A stretch of DNA of 64,000 nucleotides. Source: Rhodococcus sp. X156. GTDB lineage: Bacteria > Actinomycetota > Actinomycetes > Mycobacteriales > Mycobacteriaceae. How positions within the stretch are numbered: the stretch's first letter is position 1; every line of letters begins with the position of its first letter. This document shows positions 47,065 through 64,000 of the stretch, in pieces. Where the stretch lies: assembly GCF_004006015.1 (NCBI RefSeq), contig NZ_CP034766.1, positions 1,266,001 to 1,330,000 of the forward strand. Direction: 5' to 3'. The notes beneath the pieces are model-generated. The model was not told where the DNA came from and did no database searches. It saw only the letters and a program-made list of their open reading frames with translations. Made by a program: the position numbers and the translations under genes.

Positions 47065-47927
47065 GCGCCTCGCCCTCAGCAGGAGACCGACCCGCGGACC
47101 CGTTCACCGAACGGACTCCGCGGGTCGTTTCCGCTGTCAAGCTTCATCGCGGCGCCACCCGCCGCAGCACCGGCCACTTCCTGGCCGAGGGCGCCCAGGC
47201 CGTCCGCGAGGCCCTGGCCGACGGGCAGGTCCGCGAGCTGTTCGTCACCGCCACCGCGCTGGCCGCGCACCCGGAGCTGTCCGCCGCGGCCACCGAGCGG
47301 GGCGTGCGGGTCAGCCCGGTCACCGACCGTGCCGCGGCCGCGCTGTCGGACACCGTCACCCCACAGGGCCTGGTCGCCGTGTGCGACCTGGTGGACGTCA
47401 GCCCCGAGCAGGCCCTGCACGGCTCCCCGCAGCTGGTTGCGGTGCTCGTGGACGCCGCCGAGCCGGGCAACGCAGGCACCGTCATCCGGGTGGCCGACGC
47501 CGCCGGGGCCGACGCCGTGCTGCTGGCCGGCGACAGCGTGGACGTGCACAACGGCAAGTGCGTGCGGGCCTCCACCGGCAGCGTCTTCCACCTGCCGCTG
47601 GCCCGGCACCGCCACCCGCTGGGTCTGCTCGAGCAGGCCCGCGCCGCCGGCCTGCAGGTGCTGGCCACCGCCGCGGACGGCGAGGTGGACCTCGACGACG
47701 CCGACGAGCTGCTGCGCGCACCCACCGCGTGGCTGTTCGGCAACGAGGCGCACGGGTTGAGCCCCGAGCTGGCCGCCGCGGCCGACCACCGGGTGCGCAT
47801 CCCCATCCACGGCCGCGCGGAGAGCCTGAACCTGGCCACCGCGGCGGCGCTGTGCCTCTACGCCAGCGCCCGCGCCCAGCGGCGCAGCGGCCGGGCCCAC
47901 CCGGGCGAAACCCCGGCGGGGCGCTGA
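47061..47927 (+). CDS. tsnR: TrmH/SpoU-family rRNA 2-prime-O-methyltransferase with non-ATG start
   Basis: 288 residues if begun at CTG 47061. The N-terminal substrate-binding domain reads [17 protein letters not shown]...[13 protein letters not shown], matching the mycobacterial TsnR N-terminus; the SPOUT domain has motif 1 [21 protein letters not shown], motif 2 [11 protein letters not shown] and motif 3 [22 protein letters not shown]. No ATG, GTG or TTG exists in this frame before the GTG at 47304, which would delete 81 conserved residues. AAGGAG (47047-47052) stands eight bases before CTG 47061, which overlaps the rplT stop as CTGA. So a CTG start, or a sequence error, must be assumed. 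Confidence 0.85.
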   Translation: MSASPSAGDRPADPFTERTPRVVSAVKLHRGATRRSTGHFLAEGAQAVREALADGQVRELFVTATALAAHPELSAAATERGVRVSPVTDRAAAALSDTVTPQGLVAVCDLVDVSPEQALHGSPQLVAVLVDAAEPGNAGTVIRVADAAGADAVLLAGDSVDVHNGKCVRASTGSVFHLPLARHRHPLGLLEQARAAGLQVLATAADGEVDLDDADELLRAPTAWLFGNEAHGLSPELAAAADHRVRIPIHGRAESLNLATAAALCLYASARAQRRSGRAHPGETPAGR

Positions 47928-49082
<1,155 letters not shown>

Positions 49083-49153
49083 CGGCCACCCCCGCTGTGC
49101 CTGTAACCAGCACCGTGCCTGACAAGATCCAGCCGAGAGAGAGCTGACTGAAC

Positions 49154-51631
49154 GTGCGCGTACCCCTGTCCTGGCTGACCACCGACGCCGGCCTGCCCAC
49201 CGGCGCGCTGCCCGACGACGCGGTCGCGGTCTCCGACGCCTTCGTCCGGGTGGGCCTGGAGCTGGAGGAGCTGTTCCCGCCCGCCGACCTCAGCGGTCCG
49301 GTGGTCCTGGGGCGCGTCGCGGAGATCACCGAGCTCACCGACTTCAAGAAGCCCATCCGCTACTGCCAGGTGGACGTGGGCAACGACGAGCCGCAGAACA
49401 TCGTCTGCGGGGCCACCAACTTCGCCGTCGGTGACCTGGTGGTGGTCGCCCTGCCCGGCAGCGAGCTGCCCGGCGGCTTCGCCATCGCCTCGCGCAAGAC
49501 CTACGGCCACGTCTCCGACGGCATGATCTGCTCCGCCCGCGAGCTCGGGGTGGGCGGTGAGCACTCCGGCATCCTGGTGTTGCCCGCGGGCACCGGCACC
49601 CCTGGCGAGGACGCCGTGGCCGCGCTCGGCCTGGACGACACCGTCATCGAGCTCAACATCACCCCGGACCGGGGCTACTGCTTCTCCGTGCGCGGACTGG
49701 GCCGCGAGCTGGCCAGCGCCTACGACGTGGAGTTCACCGACCGTGGCCTGGCCGAGGTCCCCGCGAGCGCCGGCGACGCCTGGCCGGCGACGCTGGAGCC
49801 GGAGGCGCTGTGCGCCCGCTTCGTGGTGCGCCGGGTCACCGGGATCGACCCCGCCGCGACCACCCCGTGGTGGCTGCAGCGCCGGCTGATCCTGGCGGGC
49901 ATGCGCCCGATCTCCGCCGCCGTGGACGTCACCAACTACGTGATGCTGGAGCTCGGCCAGCCGCTGCACGCCTTCGACGCCGCCACCGTGCAGGGCCCCC
50001 TGGTGGTGCGCAAGGCCCGCCGCGGCGAGAAGCTGTCCACCCTGGACGGCGTCGTGCGCACGCTCGACCCCGACGACGTGGTGATCTGCGACGACTCCGG
50101 CCCGGTGTCGCTGGCCGGCGTGATGGGCGGAGCGAGCACCGAGGTGGGGCCGCAGACCACCGACGTGCTGCTGGAGGCCGCCACCTGGGACCCGCTGAGC
50201 ATCGCCCGCACGGCGCGGCGCCACAAGCTGCCCAGCGAGGCCAGCAAGCGCTTCGAGCGGGCCGTGGACCCGGCCGTGGCCGCGGTGGCCCTGGAGCGGG
50301 CCGCACAGCTGCTGGCCGAGATCGCCGGCGGCACCGTGCAGGACGGCCGCACCGACGAGGGCGGCGTGTCCACCCCGGCATCGGTCACCATGGCCGCCGA
50401 CCGGCCCGACCAGGTCGCCGGCACCAGCTACCCCGAGGGCACCACCGCTCGGCGGCTGCGCCAGGTCGGCTGCACCGTGGCGGGCACCGGCACGCTGACC
50501 GTCACCCCGCCGACCTGGCGCCCGGACATCACCCAGCCGGCCGACCTGGTGGAGGAGGTGCTGCGCCTGGAGGGGCTGGACACCATCCCGTCGGTGCTGC
50601 CCGCCGCCCCCGCCGGGCGCGGCCTCACCCCGTCCCAGCGCCGGCGTCGCGCGGTGTCCAAGGCGCTGGCGTCGGCGGGCTACGTGGAGGTGCTGCCCAC
50701 GCCGTTCCTGCCCGCCGGGGTGTTCGACGCCTGGGGCCTGGCGGCCGAGGACCCGCTGCGCAACACCGCCGCGGTGCTCAACCCGCTGGAGGCCGACCGC
50801 GGCCAGCTGGCCACCACGGTGCTGCCGGCGCTGCTGGAGGCCATGCAGCGCAACGTCTCCCGTGGACAGCGGGACGTGTCGCTGTTCGGCGTGGCCCAGG
50901 TGGTCCAGCCCGCGGAGGGAACTACCGAGCCCACCTCCCTGGCGGCGCTGCCGGTGGACCGCCGGCCCAGCCAGGAGGAGATCGACGCCCTGCTGGTGGC
51001 GCTGCCGCGCCAGCCCGTGCACGTCGGGGTGGTGCTGTGCGGCCAGCGCGAGCGCGCCGGCTGGTGGGGCCCGGGCCGGGCGGCTGAGACCGCCGACGCC
51101 ATCGCCGCCGCCCAGTCCGTGGCCCGCGCCAGCGGCGTGGAGCTCACCGTGCGCCAGGCGCAGCAGGCGCCGTGGCACCCCGGTCGCTGCGCCGCGCTGG
51201 TGGTGGACGGAGAGGTGGTCGGCCACGCCGGCGAGCTGCACCCCGCGGTGTGCGAGCGGGCCGGCCTGCCGCCGCGCACCTGCGCCATGGAGCTGAACCT
51301 GGACGCCGTGCCGGTGCGCGAGGTGCTGGTGGCGCCGGTGGTGTCCCCGTTCCCGCCGGTGCTGCAGGACGTGGCGCTGGTGGTGGACGCCGCCGTGCCC
51401 GCGGGCGAGGTGGAGCTGGCGCTGCGCGCCGGCGGCGGTGAGCTGCTGGAGGACGTCCGCCTGTTCGACGTCTACACCGGCAAGCAGGTGGGGGAGGGCA
51501 AGCGCTCGCTGGCCTTCGCGCTGCGCTTCCGCGCCACCGACCGCACCCTCACCGAGGACGAGGCCAGCCTGGCCAGGGACGCGGCCGTGGACGCCGCCAC
51601 CGCGGCCACCGGAGCACTGCTGCGCGGCTGA
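49154..51631 (+). CDS. pheT: Phenylalanyl-tRNA synthetase beta subunit
   Basis: 825 residues in the canonical beta-chain order: N-terminal [20 protein letters not shown] tRNA-binding domain (about 40-150, [21 protein letters not shown]), B3/4 editing domain (about 210-385, with [19 protein letters not shown] and the [19 protein letters not shown] editing loop), B5 DNA-binding-like domain (about 410-480), catalytic-like core and the C-terminal ferredoxin-fold anticodon-binding domain (about 730-825, [15 protein letters not shown] ... [22 protein letters not shown]). Edits Tyr-tRNA-Phe. GTG start with GAGAGAG upstream. Confidence 0.97.
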   Translation: MRVPLSWLTTDAGLPTGALPDDAVAVSDAFVRVGLELEELFPPADLSGPVVLGRVAEITELTDFKKPIRYCQVDVGNDEPQNIVCGATNFAVGDLVVVALPGSELPGGFAIASRKTYGHVSDGMICSARELGVGGEHSGILVLPAGTGTPGEDAVAALGLDDTVIELNITPDRGYCFSVRGLGRELASAYDVEFTDRGLAEVPASAGDAWPATLEPEALCARFVVRRVTGIDPAATTPWWLQRRLILAGMRPISAAVDVTNYVMLELGQPLHAFDAATVQGPLVVRKARRGEKLSTLDGVVRTLDPDDVVICDDSGPVSLAGVMGGASTEVGPQTTDVLLEAATWDPLSIARTARRHKLPSEASKRFERAVDPAVAAVALERAAQLLAEIAGGTVQDGRTDEGGVSTPASVTMAADRPDQVAGTSYPEGTTARRLRQVGCTVAGTGTLTVTPPTWRPDITQPADLVEEVLRLEGLDTIPSVLPAAPAGRGLTPSQRRRRAVSKALASAGYVEVLPTPFLPAGVFDAWGLAAEDPLRNTAAVLNPLEADRGQLATTVLPALLEAMQRNVSRGQRDVSLFGVAQVVQPAEGTTEPTSLAALPVDRRPSQEEIDALLVALPRQPVHVGVVLCGQRERAGWWGPGRAAETADAIAAAQSVARASGVELTVRQAQQAPWHPGRCAALVVDGEVVGHAGELHPAVCERAGLPPRTCAMELNLDAVPVREVLVAPVVSPFPPVLQDVALVVDAAVPAGEVELALRAGGGELLEDVRLFDVYTGKQVGEGKRSLAFALRFRATDRTLTEDEASLARDAAVDAATAATGALLRG

Positions 51632-51648
51632 CCCCCGCCGGTGGATAG

Positions 51649-53554
<1,906 letters not shown>

Positions 53555-53558
<4 letters not shown>

Positions 53559-54549
53559 GCACCACCGCACCACTGGACACGGCGCAGCTGGCGGCCGACC
53601 CGCTGGACCAGGCGCAGCACAAGGCCAGCGTGCTGATCGAGGCCCTGCCCTGGCTGCAGCGCTTCCACGGCAAGATCGTGGTGGTCAAGTACGGCGGCAA
53701 CGCCATGATCGACGACCGGCTCAAGCACGCCTTCGCCCAGGACATGGTGTTCCTGCGCACCGCGGGAATTCACCCCGTGGTGGTGCACGGCGGCGGTCCG
53801 CAGATCAGCGCGATGCTGGCCCGGCTGGGCATGGAGGGGGAGTTCAAGGGCGGCCTGCGGGTCACCACCCCCGAGGTGATGGACGTGGTGCGGATGGTGC
53901 TCTTCGGCCAGGTCGGCCGGGAGCTCGTCGGGCTGATCAACGCCCATGGCCCGCTCGCGGTGGGGCTGTCCGGCGAGGACGCGCACCTGTTCACCGCCGC
54001 CCGGCGCACCGCCACCGTGGACGGTGAGCCGGTGGACATCGGGCTGGTCGGCGACGTCGTGGGCGTCAACCCCGCCGCGGTGCTCGACCTCGTCGGGGCC
54101 GGTCGCATCCCGGTGGTCTCCTCCATCGCCCCCGACCTCGACGGCGTGGTGCACAACGTCAACGCCGACACCGCCGCCGCCGCGCTGGCGGAGGCCCTGG
54201 GCGCGGAGAAGCTGGTGGTGCTCACCGACGTCGAGGGGCTCTACACCGACTGGCCCGACCGCACCTCGCTGCGCTCGGTGATCGACGCCGACGAGCTGGC
54301 CACCCTGGTGCCCAGCCTCAGCGCGGGCATGGTGCCCAAGATGGAAGCCTGCCTGCGGGCCGTGCGCGGGGGAGTGCCCACCGCCCACGTCATCGACGGC
54401 CGCACCGCCCACTCCGTCCTGCTCGAGGTGTTCACCTCGCAGGGCATCGGGACGATGGTGGTCCCGCCCCCTGCCCAGACCCCCACTGGCCAGACCCCCA
54501 CTCTGCGCACCCCCACCGTGCAGAACCCCACGAGGCCGGGAGCCCTGTC

Positions 54550-54553
<4 letters not shown>
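53555..54553 (+). CDS. argB: Acetylglutamate kinase
   Basis: Phosphorylates N-acetylglutamate, usually the arginine-feedback-controlled step. 332 residues: [12 protein letters not shown] (Lys for ATP), [118 protein letters not shown]. The N-terminal helix before KIVVV (about 15-35) is of the arginine-sensitive hexameric type. A C-terminal tail of about 30 residues is made of Thr-Pro-rich repeats (ACCCCCAC at the DNA level), which typical ArgB lacks. Confidence 0.95.
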
Positions 54554-59863
<5,310 letters not shown>

Positions 59864-59870
<7 letters not shown>

Positions 59871-60514
59871 CGCGGCTGGACGCGCAGTTCTTCGCCCGCC
59901 CCGCCGTGGAGGTGGCACCGCAGCTGCTCGGCTGCGTGCTGCACCACGGCGAGGTGGCGCTGCGCATCACCGAGGTCGAGGCCTACATGGGCGAGGTCGA
60001 CCCTGGCTCGCACGCCTACCGCGGGGAGAGCCGGCGCAACAGCGCCATGTTCGGCCCGCCGGGGCACCTCTACGTCTACGCGCACATGGGGCTGCACCAC
60101 TGCGCGAACCTGGTCTGCAGCCCGGCGGGCACCGCGCACGGGGTGCTGCTGCGGGCCGGTGAGGTGATCGCCGGTGCCGAGGTGGCGATGGCCCGGCGCA
60201 ACGTGGGCAAGGGGGTGTGCCGCACCGAGATCGACCTGGCGCGCGGACCGGCCCGGCTCACCGTGGCGCTGGGCCTCACCCTGGCCGACAACCACGCCTC
60301 GGTGGTCGACCCCGGCGGCGACCTCTGCGTCACCGCTGCGGCCGAGCCGGTGCCGGCGGCGTCGATCGTGCAGGGCCCGCGCGTGGGCGTCGGCGGGGAG
60401 GGCGGCGACGCCGAGCGCTTCCCGTGGCGGTACTGGATCGCCGGCGACCCCACGGTGTCGCTGTACAAGGCGGCCCCACCACCCAAGAAGCGGCGCCAGG
60501 AAGCTCGTCCCTGA
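59864..60514 (+). CDS. mpg: 3-methyladenine DNA glycosylase (AAG/MPG family)
   Basis: Removes alkylated purines in base excision repair. 216 residues: FFARPAVEVAPQLLGCVL, RITEVEAYMGEVDPGSHAYRG (catalytic Glu in EVEAYMG), RRNSAMFGPPGHLYVYAHMGLHHCANLVC (Tyr intercalation segment), GVLLRAGEV and LARGPARLTVALGLTLADN, ending with a Lys/Arg tail. Length and motifs match mycobacterial Mpg (Rv1688), which also lies downstream of argGH. Co-transcribed with the arg operon by position. Confidence 0.93.
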
Positions 60515-60544
60515 CGCCGCCTCTCCAGCGGGTGCGGTGCCTGG

Positions 60545-61420
60545 TCAGCCCTGGAGCGCGCCGATCGCATCGGCGACGGCCAGGATCCGCTTGGCGTTGT
60601 CCACGTGCAGGTTCTCGATCATCCGTCCGTTCACGGTGACCACGCCGCGGCCCTCGCGCTGGGCCTCCTCGAACGCGGCGATGATCTCCTGCGCGGAGGC
60701 GATCTCCTCCTCGGTGGGGGCGAAGGCGGTGTTGCACGGCTCGATCTGCTTCGGGTGGATCAGCGTCTTGCCGTCGAAGCCCATCTGCCGGGCCTGCAGG
60801 CACTCCGCGGTGAACCCGTCCAGGTTGCTCACGTCGTTGTAGACGCCGTCCAGGATCTCCTTGTCTGCAGCGCGGGCGGCCAGCAGCGCCAGCTGCAGCC
60901 CGCCCATCAGCGGCAGGCGCCCGGGCACGTGCTCGGCGTGCAGCTCCTTGGCCAGGTCGTTGGTGCCCATCACCAGCACGGTCAGCCGCTCCGAGGCCGC
61001 GCAGATCTGCTCGGCGTGCAGCATCGCGATCGGGGTCTCCAGCATCGCCCAGATCTTCGTGTGCGCCGGGGCGCCACCAGCCTCCAGGCCGCGCTCGATG
61101 GCCTCGACGTCGGCCACGGAGTTGATCTTGGGCACCACCACGGCGGCCGGGCCGGCCTTGGCCACCGCGGCCAGGTCGTCCTCGTGCCACTGGGTGCCGA
61201 TGCCGTTGATCCGGATGGTCACCTCGCGGTCGCCGTACTCCCCGGACTGCGCGGCGGCGCACACGCGGGCGCGGGCGTCGACCTTGGCGTCGGGGGCGAC
61301 GGCGTCCTCGAGGTCGAGGATGAGGGAGTCGGTGGGCAGGGTCTTGGCCTTCTCCAGCGCGCGCTCGTTGGCGCCGGGCATGTAGAGGACCGACCGGCGG
61401 GGACGCAGGTGCTCAGCCAT
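60545..61420 (-). CDS. CitE/HpcH-family CoA ester lyase or malyl-CoA thioesterase
   Basis: 291 residues, TIM-barrel: RRSVLYMPGANERALEKAKTL, SLILDLEDAVAPDAK, REVTIRINGIGTQWHEDDLAAVAKAGPAAVVVPKINSVADVEAIE, WAMLETPIAMLHAEQI, LVMGTNDLAKELHA, GKTLIHPKQIEPCNTAFAPTEEEI. Metal-binding Glu (AMLET) and Asp (GTNDLAKEL) are present. Length and pairing with the following longer homologue recall Mcl2/Mcl1 of the ethylmalonyl-CoA pathway, where Mcl2 is a (3S)-malyl-CoA thioesterase; CitE-like lyase activity is the alternative. GGAGG in the end of the upstream gene precedes ATG 61420. Confidence 0.85.
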   Translation of the reverse strand: MAEHLRPRRSVLYMPGANERALEKAKTLPTDSLILDLEDAVAPDAKVDARARVCAAAQSGEYGDREVTIRINGIGTQWHEDDLAAVAKAGPAAVVVPKINSVADVEAIERGLEAGGAPAHTKIWAMLETPIAMLHAEQICAASERLTVLVMGTNDLAKELHAEHVPGRLPLMGGLQLALLAARAADKEILDGVYNDVSNLDGFTAECLQARQMGFDGKTLIHPKQIEPCNTAFAPTEEEIASAQEIIAAFEEAQREGRGVVTVNGRMIENLHVDNAKRILAVADAIGALQG

Positions 61421-61423
61421 GGC

Positions 61424-62488
61424 TCAGGCCTCCTTGCCGGCGAAGCCGTAGGCCTCGGCGAGGTCGGCGTCCTTCTCGGCGAGCTCGCGGGCCAGCTGCA
61501 CCATCACCTGGCACTGCTTGACCGACGCGTCGTCCTCCATCTTGCCGTTGAGCATCACCGCACCGGTGCCGTCGCCCATGGCCTCGATGACCTCCAGGGC
61601 GTGCCGGACGTCCTCGGGGTCGGGGGAGAAGACCTTTTTGGCGATGTCGATCTGCACCGGGTGCAGGCTCCACGCGCCGACGCAGCCGAGCAGGAAGGCG
61701 TTGCGGAACTGGTCCTCGCAGGCCACGACGTCCTTGATGTCCCCGAAGGGGCCGTAGAACGGGAGGATGCCGTTGGCCGCGCAGGCGTCGACCATGCGCG
61801 CCAGGGTGTAGTGCCACAGGTCCTGCTGGTAGACGGGGCGCTCGCCCTCGATGTTGCCGTCGGTCGGGTCCTGGCGCACCAGGTAGCCGGGGTGCCCACC
61901 GCCCACCCGGGTGGTCTTCATCCGGCGGTTGGCGGCCAGGTCGGCCGGGCCCAGGGACAGGCCCTGCATGCGCGGGCTGGCCGAGCAGATCTCCTCCACG
62001 TTGACCACGCCGCGCGCGGTCTCCAGCAGGGCGTTGATCATGATCGGCTTCTGGATGCCGGCCTTGGCCTCGAGCTGGGCCAGCAGGCGGTCCACGTAGT
62101 GGATGTCCTCGGCGCCCTCCACCTTGGGCACCATGATGACGTCGAGCTTGTCGCCGATCTCGGTGACCAGCGTGGTCACGTCGTCCAGGAACCACGGCGA
62201 CTCCAGGCTGTTCACCCGGGTCCACAGCTGGGTCTCGCCGAAGTCGTTGGCCTTGGCGATCTTCACCAGGCCGTGGCGGGCGGCCTCCTTGTTGTCCGCC
62301 TTGATGGCGTCCTCGAGGTTGCCCAGCAGGATGTCCACCTTGGCGGCGAGCTGGGGGACCTTGGCCGCCATCTTCTCGTTGCTGGGGTCGAAGAAGTGGA
62401 TCATCCGCGACGGCCGCACCGGGATCTCCCGGAGCGGCTCCGGGGCACCGACGGCGAGGGGGCGGAAGAAGTCCTTGGGGGAGCGCAT
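61424..62488 (-). CDS. Malyl-CoA lyase-like HpcH/HpaI aldolase
   Basis: 354 residues: [93 protein letters not shown] (metal Glu), [27 protein letters not shown] (metal Asp), [22 protein letters not shown]. This longer form corresponds to L-malyl-CoA/beta-methylmalyl-CoA lyases, which cleave to acetyl- or propionyl-CoA and glyoxylate. GGAG precedes ATG 62488. Three bases separate it from the shorter paralogue, so they form an operon; whether a full ethylmalonyl-CoA pathway exists cannot be seen here. Confidence 0.87.
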   Translation of the reverse strand: MRSPKDFFRPLAVGAPEPLREIPVRPSRMIHFFDPSNEKMAAKVPQLAAKVDILLGNLEDAIKADNKEAARHGLVKIAKANDFGETQLWTRVNSLESPWFLDDVTTLVTEIGDKLDVIMVPKVEGAEDIHYVDRLLAQLEAKAGIQKPIMINALLETARGVVNVEEICSASPRMQGLSLGPADLAANRRMKTTRVGGGHPGYLVRQDPTDGNIEGERPVYQQDLWHYTLARMVDACAANGILPFYGPFGDIKDVVACEDQFRNAFLLGCVGAWSLHPVQIDIAKKVFSPDPEDVRHALEVIEAMGDGTGAVMLNGKMEDDASVKQCQVMVQLARELAEKDADLAEAYGFAGKEA

Positions 62489-62546
62489 GAATCTCCGTTC
62501 CAGCTAGCTGGTGGGGTGGTTGCAGGTCGACCAACTCTAGGCGGGC

Positions 62547-64000
62547 CTACCAGGCTGACGGGCGGTAGTCCTTGAGGAAGCAGCCGTAGAGGTCCTCGCC
62601 CTGCTCCCCACGCACGATCGGGTCGTACACCCGGGCCGCGCCGTCCACCAGGTCCAGCGGGGCGTGGAAGCCCTCCTCGGCCAGGCGCATCTTGGTCGGG
62701 TGCGGGCGCTCGTCGGTGATCCAGCCGGTGTCCACCGCGGTCATCAGGATGCCGTCGTCGAGCATCTCCCCGGCACTGGTGCGGGTGAGCATGTTCAGGG
62801 CGGCCTTGGCCATGTTGGTGTGCGGGTGTCCCGGACCCTTGTAGGCGCGGCTGAACTGTCCCTCCATGGCCGACACGTTCACCACGTACTTGCGGCGGGC
62901 CTTGGCCGCGGCCATCGCCGGGCGCAGCCGGCTCACCAGGATGAACGGCGCGGTGGTGTTGCACAGCTGCACCTCCAGCAGCTCCAGCGCGTCCACCTCG
63001 TGCACCCGCTGGGTCCAGCTGTTCACCGGTGCCTCGTCGGGCACCAGGCCACCGGCGTCGATGGCGCTGCGGTCGGCCACCCGCGCCGGCGAGGCCGAGC
63101 CGGCGGTCAGGGCCAGCGCGGTCAGGGCGTGCGGGGTGGGGCTGGTGGCGAGCGAACCGGCCAGCGCCGCGGGGTGCGCGTCGCTGATGTGGTCGAAGGT
63201 GATCAGCTCGGGCAGCGGCCCGGCCGGCAGGGGAGCGGACTCCGCGGCGGCCAGCGGGGCGTACGAGCCCGGCGAGCGGCGCACCGTCTGCGCAGCGTTG
63301 TTGATGAGGATGTCCAGCGGCCCCGCGGCGGCCACCGAGTCCGCCAGCGCCACCACCTGCGCGGGGTCGCGCAGGTCGATGCCCACGATGCGCAGCCGGT
63401 GAAGCCAGTCGGCGCTGTCCTCCATGGCGGTGAACCGGCGGATCGCGTCGTTGGGGAAGCGGGTGGTGATGGTGGTGTGCGCGCCGTCGCGCAGCAGCCG
63501 CAGCGCGATGTACATGCCGATCTTGGCCCGGCCCCCGGTGAGCAGCGCCCGGCGGCCGGTGAGGTCGGCGCGGGCGTCGCGGCGGGCGCGGTTCTCGGCG
63601 GCGCAGTCCGGGCACAGCTGGTGGTAGAAGGCGTCCACCAAGGTGTACTTCGCCTTGCAGATGTAGCAGGCGCGGGCCACCAGCAGCTCACCCGCGGTGG
63701 CCCCGGCGGCGTTGGACACCAGGGGGATGCCCTCGGTCTCGTCGTCGATGCGGTCGGGGGACCCGGTGGCGGTCGCGGCGATGACGGCCTTGTCGGCCGC
63801 GGCCACGGCGGCACGCTTGTCCGCCCGGCGCTGGTGCTTGACCGCCTTGAACACCCCGGCGGTGGCCCGGCGGACGGCGACGGAGTCGGGGTGGTCCACC
63901 GGCAGCGCGCGCACCTGCTGCAGCACCCGCAGGCAGGTGGCCAGGTCGGTGGGGTCCAGCGCGGACTCGGCGTGGGGCTCGCTGGCGGTCTGGGCCAGCT
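62547..64000 (-). CDS. SDR-family oxidoreductase with zinc-ribbon insert (5-prime end outside window)
   Basis: At least 484 residues; the frame is open to the window edge, so the N-terminus is missing. An N-terminal helical region is followed by a four-Cys element CYICKAKYTLVDAFYHQLCPDC (CxxC-CxxC, zinc ribbon-like), then a Rossmann SDR domain: TGGRAKIGMYIALRLLRDG (TGxxxxxG type), DLRDPAQVVAL, ILINNAAQTVRR, NVSAMEGQFSRAYKGPGHPHTNMAKAALNMLTRT. The usual YxxxK Tyr is replaced by Thr in HTNMAK, while the Ser of NVSA is present. Substrate unknown; similar long SDR proteins occur in actinobacteria and fungi. Confidence 0.8.
   Translation of the reverse strand, partial: LAQTASEPHAESALDPTDLATCLRVLQQVRALPVDHPDSVAVRRATAGVFKAVKHQRRADKRAAVAAADKAVIAATATGSPDRIDDETEGIPLVSNAAGATAGELLVARACYICKAKYTLVDAFYHQLCPDCAAENRARRDARADLTGRRALLTGGRAKIGMYIALRLLRDGAHTTITTRFPNDAIRRFTAMEDSADWLHRLRIVGIDLRDPAQVVALADSVAAAGPLDILINNAAQTVRRSPGSYAPLAAAESAPLPAGPLPELITFDHISDAHPAALAGSLATSPTPHALTALALTAGSASPARVADRSAIDAGGLVPDEAPVNSWTQRVHEVDALELLEVQLCNTTAPFILVSRLRPAMAAAKARRKYVVNVSAMEGQFSRAYKGPGHPHTNMAKAALNMLTRTSAGEMLDDGILMTAVDTGWITDERPHPTKMRLAEEGFHAPLDLVDGAARVYDPIVRGEQGEDLYGCFLKDYRPSAW

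Noticed and set aside
47304..47927. Short tsnR from GTG 47304
   Set aside because: Removes the N-terminal substrate-binding domain although the upstream 81 codons are clearly conserved in character.

Overview
The window is one contiguous piece of a very GC-rich actinobacterial chromosome (third codon positions almost all G or C, frequent GTG starts, 4-base start/stop overlaps). The order pyk - tesB - pdtaR - polA - rpsA - coaE - DUF402 - uvrB - MBL hydrolase - uvrA - infC - rpmI - rplT - tsnR - pheS - pheT - argCJBDFRGH - mpg follows the Mycobacterium tuberculosis Rv1617-to-Rv1688 backbone as I recall it. A cutinase-like protein, a PimE-type GT87 mannosyltransferase, an Rv1264-like adenylate cyclase and a CoaE-GrpB fusion also point to Mycobacteriales or a close relative. 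A complete branched-chain amino acid importer and a malyl-CoA lyase pair show it is not a minimal mycobacterium. No mobile element, phage or CRISPR array is visible.

Layout. 1-6.1 kb: pyruvate kinase, acyl-CoA thioesterase, a DrrAB-type exporter, two membrane-anchored DUF4352-like proteins (one of visibly lower GC and next to a tRNA) and a class I tRNA with a CAA anticodon. 6.1-12.3 kb: ANTAR response regulator, then livJ-(terminator)-livHMGF. 12.4-22.3 kb: polA, a methyltransferase, rpsA, a small conserved-looking gene, coaE, DUF402, uvrB. 22.4-28.1 kb: cutinase, an ABC permease with a hydrolase-ABC-ATPase fusion, small hypotheticals and a 37-bp tandem repeat. 28.4-39.8 kb: GT87, universal stress protein plus adenylate cyclase, DUF1737-rhodanese-metZ, a RibD-like reductase, a divergent MFS/TetR pair with operator-like sites, an HTH_42 protein and a metallo-hydrolase. 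40-51.6 kb: uvrA, deaD, infC-rpmI-rplT-tsnR, pheST. 51.7-60.5 kb: arginine operon and mpg. 60.5-64 kb: two CitE-type lyases and an SDR protein cut by the window edge.

Functionally most of the window is housekeeping: DNA repair (PolA, UvrA, UvrB, Mpg), translation (S1, IF3, L35, L20, PheRS), CoA and arginine synthesis. The least ordinary items are: an ArgJ homologue inside the arg operon that has lost its C-terminal part and every catalytic motif I can place, yet keeps an intact, GC3-rich, translationally coupled frame; a bipartite intergenic repeat present three times (12.3, 35.0 and 38.0 kb) that displays a constant loop sequence; the class I tRNA with a leucine anticodon; a tsnR reading frame without any ATG, GTG or TTG at the expected start; an infC with an ATC start behind a structured leader; and at least ten genes whose -10 hexamer sits only 6-9 bases before the start codon (leaderless mRNAs).
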